Shown here: piece by piece, positions 44,401 to 56,500 of the stretch
Position numbering within the stretch: the first letter of the stretch is position 1
How the letters are laid out: each line of letters starts with the position of its first letter
NCBI GenBank assembly: GCA_007844125.1
Contig: CM017556.1
Location: forward strand, 68,790,860-68,854,859
Direction: 5' to 3'
Length of the DNA: 64,000 bases
Source: Sinonovacula constricta
Taxonomy: Eukaryota > Mollusca > Bivalvia > Cardiida > Solecurtidae
The notes under the pieces: model-generated
Databases searched by the model: none
Told to the model about the DNA's origin: nothing
What the model saw: the letters and a program-made list of their open reading frames with translations, nothing else
Made by a program: the position numbers and the translations under genes

Positions 44401-45580
44401 GTTGAGTAGATAAAAATTTGGCTTTTACTAATGATTGGTGCTTCGCTCCTCCAGAATGAGCCAGAACTTGCTTAACCCTGAGTTGTCCACACTGAATGAT
44501 TTTTTACATAAAGTACAGAAGCCCTTTGTTTCACACTCATCTGCTTTGCACCACTGTCCAATGAGATATCCTTGTGTATCTTCTTTCTTCAACCAGATAA
44601 TCTTCATTGGGAAAATGGCTTAGAAGTATTGCTTCTAAAACCATACCTTTAGAATTACATGTACATCTGTTGTCACTCCAGGTCACAACAAATAACAAAC
44701 TGGGTACTGAGATCCACTGGTCAACTGCCTTTACCGTATATGCTGAATTACAACTACAGACTACATGTAAACACACATTAAGTATGGATTCAATAAAAAC
44801 ATCTTTAGAAAATTGGAAGAAATCTAAAAAAATAGGAATTGAAGTAAAAAAAATAAGGGCTTTTTTAGGAAATCCCTTTGGACTTTTCATTTTTTTAGGA
44901 ATTTTAGCCAAATTGAAAAAAATAGGATTTTTTAGGAATTTTAGGGACGCTGGACAGCCTGTGTAGTGTGCCGACGATTTATAACTTACCGAGTTGTTCC
45001 TGTAGTGTACCGACGATTTTTGAGTTACCGAGTAGTTCCTGTAGTGTACCGACGATTTATAACTTACCGAGTTGTTCCTGTAGTGTACCGACGATTTATA
45101 AATTACAGAGTTGTTCCTGTAGTGTACCGACGATTTATAACTTATTGAGTTGTTCCTGTAGTGTACCGACGATTTATAACTTACCGAGTTGTTCCTGTAG
45201 TGTACCGACGATTTATAAATTACAGAGTAGTTCCTGTAGTGTACCGACGATTTATAACTTACCGAGTTGTTCCTGTAGTGTACCGACGATTTATAAATTA
45301 CAGAGTTGTTCCTGTAGTGTACCGACGATTTATAACTTATTGAGTTGTTCCTGTAGTGTACCGACGATTTATAACTTATTGAGTTGTTCTGTAGTGTACC
45401 GACGATTTATAACTTACAGAATTGTCTCTGTACTGTTGCGATTGTTTGTTGTAATGAGGCTACCGTCTGTTTCTGTGTCATTAGTTCCTGTGCCATGACG
45501 CCGATGTCAGGTTCTGCAACGAAACCATTACACACGCCCGTTACCAGGGATACGAAAGTGAGAAAACTCCAAACAAACAT
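41463..45580 (-). CDS. Secreted C1q-domain protein, two exons
   Basis: Join 45418-45580 and 41463-41923; 207 residues. Exon 1 starts at the ATG at 45578-45580 (A at -3) and encodes a signal peptide, MFVWSFLTFVSLVTGVCNG. A short helical stalk follows (MAQELMTQKQTVASLQQTIA) and probably forms a coiled coil. The donor TTCT|GTAAGT is in phase with the acceptor TTGTTGTAG at 41924. Exon 2 is a C1q domain: SPVAFTAHL near the start, IIFDNVITNVGGAYSPTTG, FKAPVFGVYSFFVTA in the middle and DGYNYSSFTGYLVHKL at the end. Bivalves have large families of such proteins, which trimerise through C1q and serve as pattern-recognition or ligand-binding lectins. The intron holds a 39-bp minisatellite and a transposase-like pseudogene. 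Confidence 0.88.
42624..44610 (-). pseudogene. Zinc-finger/transposase-like (hAT-type) gene, broken, in the C1q intron
   Basis: The frame starts near 44605 with MKIIWLKKEDTQGYLIGQW and a zinc finger (FCTLCKKSFSVDNSGLSK ... AHSGGAKHQ). A shift near 44450 is needed to join the finger's C pair to its H pair. A polar linker and an EMKVSHSNYSYRSCDDLP block follow, then two more shifts near 44100. The longest intact part (43103-44086) has VIQYDETANSQIRKKCDILV, GHATGEDVANSI and NGPNVNKTIWNKVNEH. A lysine/glutamate-rich coiled coil with further stops runs to KSNKKK at 42624. This layout resembles proteins derived from hAT-like transposases that are abundant in fish and invertebrates; the exact family is uncertain. 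There are no introns, so it is either a transposon copy or a retrocopy. Confidence 0.7.
44955..45420 (-). repeat. 39-bp minisatellite derived from the C1q exon 1/intron border
   Basis: About 12 units. On the transcribed strand each reads GAACAACTCG, GTAAGTTATAAATCGTCGG, TACACTACAG. The first unit overlaps the real border of C1q exon 1 (...AGACAATTCT|GTAAGTTATAAATC). Several units keep a perfect GTAAGT, others have AATAAGT or GTAATT. The array ends near 44955 at the edge of the pseudogene's leader. Confidence 0.93.
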
Positions 45581-45654
45581 GTTGAATTAAAGTATAGTAG
45601 ATATCAGCCATGAGATCATTGTACACGTTCCTTGTGCAGTGCAGATATGCCTTT

Positions 45655-46345
45655 ATCAGTGTGAAATAAATCTGAGCTATATCCAGGTACCTTGAGCAGT
45701 GTACATGTACCTTGAGCAGTGAACATGTACCTTGGGCAGTGTGCATGTGCCTTGAACATTCATTGTACATGTGCTTTGAGCAATGGACGTGTCCCTTAGG
45801 CAATGTACATGTACTTTGAGCAGCGTGCACGTTCCTTGAGCAGTATACAAGTGCTTTTGAGCAGCATTCACGTTCCTTGAGTAGTGTACATGTACTTTGA
45901 GCAGCGTGCATATGCCTTGAGCAGTGTACATGTGTTTTGAGCATCATGCACGTTCCTTGAGCAGTGAACATCTGCTTTGAGCAGTGTACATGTGCCTGAG
46001 TAGTGAACATGTACTTTGAAGAGTGTGCATGTGCCTTGAGCAGTGTACATGTGCTTTGAGCAGTGTACATGTGCCTTGAGCCGTGTACATGTCCTTTGAG
46101 CAGCGTGCACGCTCCTTGAGCAGAGTACATGTGCTTTGAACAGTGTGAGAGCGTTTGATCAATGATAACGTGCCTTGATGGGGAAACGTCTTCCTTGAGA
46201 ATTGTACCTGTACCTTGATCAGTGTGAAAGCGATTTGAGCAAAGTTTAGGTGCCTTGAGCAGTGTAAATTTGGCTTTAGCGGTGTAAATTTGCCTTGAGC
46301 AATGTACTGTGTACAGAAACGTAAAAGTGCCTTTAGCAATGAACA
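45655..46345. repeat. 20-bp minisatellite upstream of the C1q gene
   Basis: The unit is CCTTGAGCAGTGTACATGTG, about 34 copies, related to the array at 14.69-15.57 kb. It starts about 75 bp upstream of the C1q start codon, so it occupies the presumed promoter/5' untranslated region. The long open frames across it (HVHCSRHMYTAQ-type) follow from the unit lacking stops in all three frames. Confidence 0.92.
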
Positions 46346-46523
46346 GACACATCTTAGTTAGCAATTAATTGTTGATACCCTACAAGGACAACTCAATAAG
46401 TACGAACTCGTCGATACTCTACAGAGGCACATCAGTAAGTGTAGCAGTGTACGTGTGCCTTATGCAGTGTTCGGCGTGACTTGAGCTGTGCATGGGCGCA
46501 TTGAGCAGTGTAAGGGTGCCTTA

Positions 46524-46610
46524 TAGTAGTAGTAGAAGTAGTAGTAGTAGTAGTATTTGTAGTAATAGTACAAGTAGTGGTAGAAGTAGCAGTAGTAGTT
46601 ATAGTAGTAT
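46524..46610. repeat. (AGT)n microsatellite
   Basis: TAGTAGTAG with AAG and TTG interruptions. Confidence 0.9.
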
Positions 46611-46874
46611 TTTGCGAATTTTTCTTTTTCTGGACCAAGACTTCGGTTTGCACGTGATTTGTGTCCGTGTTGCAAGCCACTCTTAATAGATCTGGTCAAC
46701 AAAGCTTCATGCATTTTATCATCATGTATACGTAGATAAGCGTCCTTTCTTAAATTTCAATATTATACTATTTTCGTCTGTATCTGATGACAGCCTCCAA
46801 CACAAAACCAGCGTGTTGATGCTGTTTGGGGGTTTGAAAATTGGGCAAGGTGGCAAAAAGTGCAGTCGTAACCA

Positions 46875-47060
46875 CTAGCACCAGCGCTATCCCTACCACC
46901 CCAGCCAGTCTCATCACCACCATCAGTATCGTCGTTGTCATTATCAGTATAAGAATAAGCATCAGAAGTATCAACAACATTACCCAAATCACCATCATCA
47001 TCCTTACTACCAAACCTTACACCATCATCACTACCATTCACAATAGCAACAAGAAAACTA
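46875..47060. repeat. Degenerate ATC/ACC triplet region
   Basis: Imperfect CATCA/CACCATCA triplets. Apparent frames here are Ile-, Thr- or Asp-rich and not credible as proteins. Confidence 0.7.
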
Positions 47061-47599
47061 TTATCTATCCCCATTGTTAACACTATATTTACAATAATAT
47101 CATTTTCATTTTTCCTCAATCAACAGTAACAAACTGCATGTAGTATGCGCCTGTGATCTAATTGTTACATTAGCCTTTCAGCCACTGGTTCAAATGTCAG
47201 ACCGACCCAGAGATGTTAGTTCTTGGGTAAGGCTATATTTACTGCACATTGTCCCAAATTGTTAAAACCTGATTACCGATTCTAGCCAGGAAGGCGGAAG
47301 TGCAGAGGGATGGAAAAAACAACAACACAACTTTCTACAAATCGACTATAAACAAATTTATTTTAACGAACAACAAACTTGACCTATGTAACATCGTCAT
47401 CATTCACAGCAGCTTGAACACCACCAACAAGCCTACGTATAAGTTATAATTATTATGACAGCTACTCCTTTAAATGTTACTATCAATTTGGCACGTTACT
47501 TGTTTGTCCTACCGGCATCTGTTGGTTACTCTTTACCCTCGTTCTACCGGTATCTCCTGGTAACCCGTCTGCCCTCATCCTGCTGGTATATATAGATAT

Positions 47600-49600
47600 C
47601 TTGGTTACTGCTTACTCTCGTCACCTGTGTATTTACACCTCCCTGTTGCTGCTGAACGAAGTCGCTCTTGTGTTAACACTTGATCAATTTTCTAAGTATC
47701 GTAACTCTGACTGTTTTGACAATCTATCGCTGAAATTTCACCCGTGTGTCATCCTTGATAACTCAAACATTTCATTCACTGGTACTCTAGCAAGCAGATC
47801 ACCGGATTACAATTGTGTGACTATTATAATTTATTAATATTTATTATTTATTTATTGGGTTTATCGTCCCACCTATTATAATTTAGTTAAAAGAGCTATG
47901 CATTCATTTGCTGCTATTTGCTCTTAGCAACGACTGCTGCGTGCTTTGAATGCTGTCTAAGGGAGACAAGTCTGTTAACAAGTATCTTGTGAAGCTTGAT
48001 GAGTTACATTCCTTGTATTAAAGATGTGATGTTAGCACGCGGCGTTGTCATCTCTACTTAAAATTGATTATAAAGCAAGTATATTTATGCGCTCATGATA
48101 AACTAATATACTAACTTTGTACATGGGATTATGTTTAAAACTAGTATGCACTCTATGAGGATTCTGGGTACACACTGTTCACCTACACTACATGTTTAAA
48201 CATTAATTATAAACAAACTGATCGTTTGAACAAATGAATTTCATATTCACATGTCCGCACAAACAAATGACTTGTCAGAACTCACATAGATTTTTCTTTA
48301 TTTTATGTCGTTAGCAATGATTTCCATATATCCTCACCATGACTAAAATACCCCTTTCCTTTTTAATATATGATATTGTTTTCAAATTTAGTTGATGAGC
48401 TTTTTGTTGTTGTAAAGCTGAAATTCTCAGGTGGATTTTGCGTTATGTCACCCGTCTATGTGGCACCATTCAAGCGAAGTGAATATGTAGATTTCACGCA
48501 CCTGTCAACCGCTGCGCATGTATGGAAATTGTATTGCTATATGATTGGTATGGCGCTCGGAATAAGTGAAAAGTAATTTTTGAAATTGTTAAGAGATGTA
48601 CAGTAACACACTGAAAATCATGTCTAGAGGACAAGTGGAATGTTGGTTTTCTTTGCCGAACAAAATATTAACATGTCAAAATCAATCGGATAATTGTTTA
48701 TGTCACGCTCTGACTCGCGGCAGAGGCAAATACTCCATACCGCCTTTCTTATAATTAGTATGGCGCTCGGAAGTGTTGAAAGTAATTTTTGAAATTGTTA
48801 TAGATGTACAGTAGCACACTGAAAATTATCTCTACAGATCGGACAAGAAGATTGTTGTTTTACTTTGCCAAACACAATGTTTACTTGTCAAAATCAATCG
48901 GATATTTATTTATGTCCCGCCCTGACTCTCGTCAGGGCCAAACAGTTTCGCACAGCATTTGTTCTAACATGACTATTTTCATTATTTCATAAGATCTCAC
49001 TGCAACATATCCTCACTATAACTTAAAAATTTCCGTTTTATTAATGTGCTTACTATCCTGGTTGTTTCAATTTACTTCTCAAATGGACTTTGCATTGTTG
49101 AACCGGTCTTTGTAACATCAAAGCAGTGAAGTGATTATGTAAGTTTCAAGCACCTGATAATCGGTCCGCGTGCATTTAAATTTTATATGCGTTTAATTAT
49201 TATTGCGCACGGAAATAGTGAAAGCGAAAGTAAACTTTGAAACGATTAAGCAATGTAAAATAACACACTGAACATTTTCTAGACAGAAAGGACAAGTTGA
49301 ATTTTTATTTACTCTGCCAAACAAAATTTTACTTGTCAAAATCCATCGAACAATCGGTCGAGGAATGACAAAGTTCAGAGCCACACGGTTACGCATCTTC
49401 ATTTTAACAGTTGATTAACATTCGGTTTTCTCGTAGTTGTATTACTTGGCCCAAGCTATTAAGCAACAAACTGTTTTCAAGCATCATCAAAATCCAGCTG
49501 CAAGCATAGGATGACCCAGTTTTTGCCTTTCAGCAAAAAGCATCTTTCTAGTTATTATTCTTTTTCTTTAAAATTTCAAATGCATATACAGCAAAAACTA
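47600..49600. repeat. Direct duplication D, left copy
   Basis: It matches about 50480-52640 in the same orientation. Shared blocks include CATTTCATTCACTGGTACTC, ACGACTGCTGCGTG, GACAAGTCTGTTAACAA, GAGTTACATTCCTTG, AAAGTAATTTTTGAAATTGT and AAAATCAATCGGATA. Internally, 48370-48720 and 48750-49000 are also related, so a smaller repeat is nested. Coding potential is not recognised. Confidence 0.85.
47840..47880 (-). mobile_element. SINE family A tail remnant
   Basis: ATTTATTGGGTTTATCGTCCCACC is, on the minus strand, the SINE 3' signature GGGACGATAAACCCAATAAAT. Nothing more of the element is left, consistent with extreme 5' truncation. Confidence 0.6.
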
Positions 49601-50111
49601 CTGCACCGATTTTGATAAAAAATTTAGGTTTTGTTGGCACTAATCAGCACAACACTGTCCAGCTGTTTACATCCTATAAGCCTTGGTAGAACCAGCGCTA
49701 TTTCAGTTTTGACGTTTTTGGGGGGTATGTTGCTTGTACTGGAGAATTACATACAGCCTTCTGTCACTGACAGTGTCAGTGGAGCGGTAGTACAGCAAGC
49801 CACCTGCACATTTACACCTCAATGTTCCTGCGGAACAAAGTCGCTTTTGTGTTAGTATTTCACCAATAATCAAAGCATTGTAGCTATGCCAGTTTTGGGA
49901 ATTTATCACTCAAACATCACCAGTCTGTAGTGCTTGATGGCGATATGACTTACCGTTTAACCACAATCCGCAGTTAATCGAATAGTATGCTACAGGTCGT
50001 TTACCCATTATGGCTGTAGAGCTGCATACAACCCTCTGCCCGTGTCAGTTTCAGTTCACGTTAATCCTACACTGCCGATGTATTTACACATTCTATGCAT
50101 GATGTACAGAC

Positions 50112-50400
50112 TTAGTCCAGGTACGGGATTCACCGGGTTCGATCCCGGGCCGCGACATACCAAAGTCGTTAAAATGGTAGTGGTATAGCTCCCTTGCTAA
50201 CACTCAAGCAAATATAAGGGTAGTTCCACGACTGGTTGGCCTGGTGTCAGGATAATGTGACTGGGTGTGGTATCATGCCAGGTGTTCACGGCATGCTATA
50301 CACAGTGAAGGCAGCACTATAACTGTTTCAAGTGGACACCGTCTCCAGATAACTAAAATACTGTTGGTGGGACGATAAACCCGATAAACAAACAAACAAA
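50112..50400 (+). mobile_element. tRNA-derived SINE, family A
   Basis: GGGTTCGATCCCGGGCCGCG (B box) then GACATACCAAAGTCG, GGTAGTGGTATAGCTCCC, CAGGATAATGTGACTGGGTG, CACAGTGAAGGCAGCAC and GGTGGGACGATAAACCCG with a (CAAA)n tail. The A-box end is truncated. It agrees closely with the copy at 34.6 kb. Confidence 0.88.
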
Positions 50401-50479
50401 TAGACGTAGTGGCTGTTTGTGTAAACGTTTAAGCGATGTTCAAGGTATTATAAGTCGACCAGATATAGCACTTTATTTC

Positions 50480-52640
50480 TGAAAGTTCAGCAGTGTGCAG
50501 TCCATGATAAGTCAAACATTTCATTCACTGGTACTCTAGCAATCAGAACAAGCATCTACAATGAAGGGCCGATTAAAGTTTTCTTTAAAGACCTATGCAC
50601 ACTTATGCTGCTATTTGCTGTTAATAACGACTGCTGCGTGTGTTGCTACGGTCTAAGGAAGACAAGTCTGTTAACAAATGGTCTTGCGAAGTTTGATGAG
50701 TTACATTCCTTGTTGATTAATGGCGTGATTTTAACACGCGACATTGTAATCTTTAGAAATGATTATATAGCAAATTGATTTATGCGATTATGCTGAAGTA
50801 GTATATTTACTTTGTTTACGGGTGTGTGTTTAAAATTGGAATGCTATTGACGAATATTCAGGGTATAAACTATTCTCCTCACTAAGGGTTTAATCATTAA
50901 TATTGTAGCACCAGATCTTTTGGACAAATTAATTTTTAAATTCACATGTCCGCACAATCAAAAAGGTTGTCCGAACTAAGGAAAATTTTCTTTAATTTTA
51001 TTTTGTTAGCAATCATTGCGATATATGCTAACCATTACTTGAAATTTTCCGATGTCTTTTTAATAATACATACGCTTACTATCCTATTGGTTTCAATAAT
51101 GTTTAATGTGTTGTTGTTATAAAGCTAAATCTCTCAGGTGCATTTTCCATTATGTCAGCGGTCTCTGCGGCATAATTACAGCAAAGAGATTATGTAGATT
51201 TCATGCACCTGTCAACCGGTGCGCATGTATGGAAATTGTATTGCTATATTATTAGTATAGCGCTCGGAATTAGTGAAAAGTAATTTTTGAAATTGTTAAG
51301 AGGTGTACAGTAACACACTGAAAATCATGTCTAGAGGTCGGACAAGTAGAATGTTGTTTTACTTTGCCGAACAAAATATTTACATGTCAAAATCAATCGG
51401 ATAATTGTTTATGTCGTGCCCTGACTCCATCTTTGCCTTTTTTGAAGTTACGCACAGTTACAAGAGATATAACCTTTGTAGTAATACTTTTGATTATATT
51501 CGGTTCTTTTCTAATGAATAACAGGTAAAATGCGGACATGCGAGGAAAAATATGAACGACTAAAATCCTGACGTGTGTAAGTTTAATCATTTTAAAACCT
51601 TTTCAACTTTAATGGTGTGGTAATAAGATTTTACATCATAGAAACTACGGAAATAAGATATATCATTCCTAACCCGGTGTAGGCATCGACTTTCATAGTG
51701 TTTTTGGTACTTTCAGATTTTCGATTTTTCGAACGGAAGTTACGCACGTGCGTAAAGTGCGTAATGGCAGAAACGCGCCTGCCTGACTCGCGTCAGAGGC
51801 AAATACTCCATACCGCCTTTCTTATAACTAGTATGGCGCTCGAAAGTGTTGAAAGTAATTTTTGAAATTGTTATAGATGTACAGTAGCACACTGAAAATT
51901 ATTTTTACAGATCGGACAAATAGAATGTTGTTTTATTTTGCCGAACAAAATGTTTACTTGTCAAATTCAATCGGATACTTATTTATGTCCCGCCCTGACT
52001 CTCGTCAGGGCCAAACAGTTTCGCACAGCAAATGTTCTAACATGACTTTTTCTTTATTTCATAAGAACTCACTGCAACATATCATCACTATGACTTACAA
52101 ATTTCCGTTTTATTAATGTGCTTACTATCCTGGTTGTTTCAATTCACTTCTCAAATGTACTTTACATTGTTGCACCGGTCTTTGTGACATCAAAGCAGTG
52201 AAGTGATTATGTAAGTTTCACGCACTTGTCAATCGGCCCGTGTTTATTTAAATTTTATATGCGTTTAATTATTATTGCGCACAGAAATAGTGAAAGCGAA
52301 AGTAAACTTTGAAACGATTGAGCAATATAAGATTACACACTGAAGATTTTCTAGACAGAAAGAACAAGTTGAATTTTTATTTACTCTGCCATACAAAAGT
52401 TTATCTTGTCAAAATCCATCGAGCAATAGTAAATGTCGAGGAATGACAAAGTTCAGAGCCACACGGTCACGCATCTTCATTTTACACAGTTGATTAACAT
52501 TCGGTTTTCTCGTTGTTGTATTACTTGGCTTCATATATAGGCTATTAGGCAACAAACTGTTTTCAAGCATCATCAAAATCCAGCTGCAAGCATAGGATGA
52601 CCCAGTTTTTTGCCTTTCAGCAAAACGCATCTTTCTAGTT
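50480..52640. repeat. Direct duplication D, right copy
   Basis: Counterpart of 47600-49600, about 2.7-3.1 kb downstream; the offset grows by about 350 bp because R2 is inserted at 51432-51778. The right end joins the B copy of the segmental duplication within a shared TTATTATTCTTATTCT stretch near 52636-52650. Confidence 0.85.
51432..51778 (+). mobile_element. Dispersed repeat R2 (MITE-like), copy 2, inserted
   Basis: About 350 bp matching 7618-7972. The uninterrupted counterpart is at 48695-48730 (ATGTCACGCTCTGACTCGCGGCAG). Here the same text is split, with CCTGACTC on both sides of the insert, an apparent 8-bp target-site duplication. It is non-coding, so it needs a transposase in trans. 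Confidence 0.8.
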
Positions 52641-53429
52641 ATTATTCTTATTCTGACTTTCCTATGTCAAAGCGTATCAGGATATCTTGGAGAACAATAT
52701 AAGCAGTTTTCTATGCTTATGGCAATTTTACCGTATCTATTCGGTGCATTTAGTGGACTTGTCTGCAACTATCAACAAAATCATTTATCATCTCTAGCAT
52801 CGCAAACTTTCTTATTCGAGGCGGAAATAGCTTTGTAATCAGAGCACATTATTTTCAAGTTGGAATTCTTAATCCCAAAGATACAATTTTAATAAAAGAA
52901 GGGGGAGATGCTACTTCAGCTCTCAGGAAACGTCGAATTTAGAAAAAAAGATCTGATTTATAGAGGAGAAAAGTTGAAACTCAATGACATTTAAATGTAA
53001 TGTTGACGTGATACGAAGGGACTGCCGTCTGTCGTAGTTTACACTTACGCTGGCTTCTTCAGAAAAAAAATAATTTTGCAATGTTGTTTGAAATCTCTAT
53101 CTATAATCTACCTAAGTTATTTCTTGCGTCATTTTACATGAAATATATACGTTTTGTATCAAACATGAAGACGAGTCAAGGTAATGGAAAATGAAACATT
53201 CAAATCAGACGTACATTGCCAACAAAGATGCAACGTACATTGGAGGTGATGTTTTATCGTTACAAGTAAATTTAATGTGGCATCTAACAACACGCCTACC
53301 TCAAATGTTTCTCACAATGTTAAAAAAAAACACGATAAAATGTGAAGTGATACATCTCCCTTGTCAATGCGCAAACAAATATTAACGTATTTCCACGACT
53401 TTTTGGCCCAATGTCAGTATAATACGACA

Positions 53430-53550
53430 GGGTGTAAAATCATGCCATTCACGGCATGCTATTCCCAATTAAAGAAGGACCATATCTGCTTCAAGTGGAC
53501 ACTGTCTCCCAAAAACTGAAACACTTGTTGGTGGGGCGCTTACCCCAACA
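53430..53550 (+). mobile_element. SINE family A 3' part (duplicate)
   Basis: Duplicate of 16590-16720 carried along with the segmental duplication, with CATGCCATTCACGGCATGCT and TTCAAGTGGACACTGTCTCC. Confidence 0.6.
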
Positions 53551-53557
53551 TCAAATA

Positions 53558-56500
53558 GATAGATAAATAGATAGTTTATTCAAGCAATCCAGAAGGTCGT
53601 AGACCCATGAGGACAATAGATTACATGGCAGAACAGTTACAACACAAACGTGGAACGATATAATACACAGTACATAATGTTACCAATAAAGTGTTAAGAT
53701 AAGTAAACAGTAATAATAAGTATGCTATATTTAAAACTATCCATGAGTCAGAATTGGTATAATTTGCCGTAATTCATAATCAAGATTACAAAGATAAAAG
53801 AATGAATATAACTAATGTATTATACATCTTAAGCATCCTTTTGATATTTGTTGACAAATAATGAAAACACTATAAATACTGATCATTCAAAGGAACTCCA
53901 CAACACCAATACGAACTTAATTGTTTGCTATATTATGCTTATATAAAAGTTAGAAATAATTCCAGGCTGGACAGCCTTTTTCACATATATAAAATTGTGT
54001 ATATGTAGTCTAGTATTGTATATTTATAAATATCGTTGTATATAATCATTGACTCATGAATAATTATAACGGTATATGTTTTCCATCTAAGTTTGCCTTG
54101 TTCGAAACGAAAGTACAAGACAATCATATGGAAACCAAATGCCACGTTTCGTGCAGCTAAACTAAGCACTTAACTTATACATCATGAACATAATATAATA
54201 TGATAATTATAATACTTAGTTCAATGCAAACCGTATTGTTGTACATATTATTTCACATGTGTAAATGTTCAATATCATTTTAAAGAAATACAGTACGATT
54301 TAAGACAGCTACATTATCTAATATACATAATATTATTCCTTATTTCAAAAGCTTCTTTAACAAAGATAGAAAGTTTTTTTCAGGATTCTTATCGATTCTG
54401 TATTTATTAATTCAGTAAACTTAAACATGTTAGGTCTTTTCCAATAGTATGCAGGTAAACGTTGTTTTCGTACATTTGCATATAAATTAACATTCCATGA
54501 CAAAATGATGCTCATCTTCTAAAATATTACACGTTGTACATAAACGCTCATTGATAGGAATACTTACAGGTCTGTGCCATCTACCAACTTCAATACATAA
54601 TCTATGTGACTCAAGTCTAAGTCTAGAAAAACTAATTCTATATTTTGATACATTTAACAAATCTAAATATGGTTGAAATCTAAAACAGGCAATATGTTTG
54701 TAAAAAAACAGCTCTACTTGAAAAATCTAGTCTACTTCTCCAATTTTAAAGAAACTGGTCTTTAATTCTTTGCATTATTAGACTTCAGAACAACTTATTA
54801 TCAATGACAGATTGAAGATACCAAGCATCAGCAAAACCAAGAGCATAAAGCAAATCTCTCAACACCAGTTTTTTGTATTAGGTTTATCTAAAATATCCAG
54901 ATATAGCATATTATATACAATTCTTATATATTTTTTATTATCAGACTGTAATATTTTCAGCCAGAATTTTACAAGTGCATAATATCGAGTATTTTGAAGA
55001 GGCATCCTACCAAGCTTACCATATACAAAATCATTCTGGGTGTTCTTCTTCACACCTAAGAGTTGTTTACAGAATTGTACATGTAATCGTTCAACAGCTT
55101 TACCAGGATAAAATCCCTACACTTCACAACCATAATTTAAGATAGGCAAAATTAGTTTATCAAATAATTCAAGTTTGTGTCTTATATTTATATATGTAAA
55201 TTTATGTAAGTATTTATTCATTTCAAATAATGCTTAAAGTGATTGTCCTGCAAGTGTACATTGGGCTTAAGAAAAAGAACCGCACGTTGAAAATACTAAT
55301 CCTAAATATACAAATTTGCTAACTATTTCTAAATCGTGTAAACCATAGTGAAAAAACATATTTTCGCGCAGTCTACCACCCTTTCTAAATATAAGTATTT
55401 TAGGGGTTTTTTGACATTGACAGTTATTTTCCAACGTTGACAATAGTCATGCAACAGATTCAAACTAGTCTGCAATTCATCACTAGTGTTGGCAAAAATG
55501 ACAATGTCATCGGCGTAGAGTATAAGGAACATTTTAAACATGTTAACATCTAAAACTTATACACTATTCACAACAAATATATTTTCAATATCATTTACAA
55601 ACATAGAAAAAAGAAAAGGCGATAAACATTCGCCTTGTCTAACTCCTAAACAGCATTAAAAAACTATCACTTAAGATATTTGAATCTTGATTTAACATTA
55701 TTATACATAGATTGTATAATATTTAACATATTACCTCTGATACCAATATGTACTAATTTCATTCACAAATTTTCACGAACTACACAATCAAATGCTTTGC
55801 TAAAATCAATAAAAGCACAATACAACTTTTTATTACTATTAATCATGTGACTTACTAAGCCATGTAACACAAAAAGATTATCAGTTGTGCCCATATTTGA
55901 TCTAAAACCTGCCTGGGCTTCTATATAAACACCATATTTTTCAGCCCAGTCAGTTATTCTATTGTTTAAAAATCGTTTAAATAATTTGCCTAAAGTACTA
56001 AGTAGCGTTATGCCTCTTTCATTGACTACATCATGTATATTTCCTTTCTTATGTAAAGGTACAACAAAACCTTCGGACCATGCTTCGGGAAAGTATCCAA
56101 TATTAAATATTTTATTAAACAAACATAGTAAATAAGGCATCATAATATCTATACCGTGTATAAAAAGTTCATTAATATTCAAGTCAGGTCCACCTGACTT
56201 GTTAGACTTAAGTTGTTTAACAGATTTCATTAACCCGTCGTGTGTATAAGGTATATTAAGTTCGTCAAACATAATAGTGAACTCGTTATGTTCATACCGA
56301 TTCATAAAATATAAAACATCATCATCAGGCGTAAAAAAATCTTTAAAATAACGTCAAATGTATCAAGAGAAATATTAGCATCTGTAATACCTGCTGAAGA
56401 TTTAAGCATTATCCAATATAATTTTGCGTTTTTTGTTCTAGCAGCCATTAGTTTATTTGTCTCACACTTATCATAGTTAAGCTTTGCCGTACGCACACAT

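Noticed and set aside
44968..45498. 176-residue plus-strand frame with SCSVPTIYNLP repeats
   Set aside because: Antisense of the 39-bp minisatellite and of C1q exon 1; a 39-bp unit keeps any open frame open.
45528..46364. 278-residue minus-strand frame with HVHCSRHMYTAQ-type repeats
   Set aside because: It is produced by the 20-bp minisatellite, which lacks stops in every frame. It also overlaps C1q exon 1 in another frame.
52409..52630. Frames with QKTGSSYACSWILMMLENS in both copies of duplication D as a possible gene
   Set aside because: Both copies are broken by stops and I cannot match them to a family; they may be decayed mobile-element sequence.
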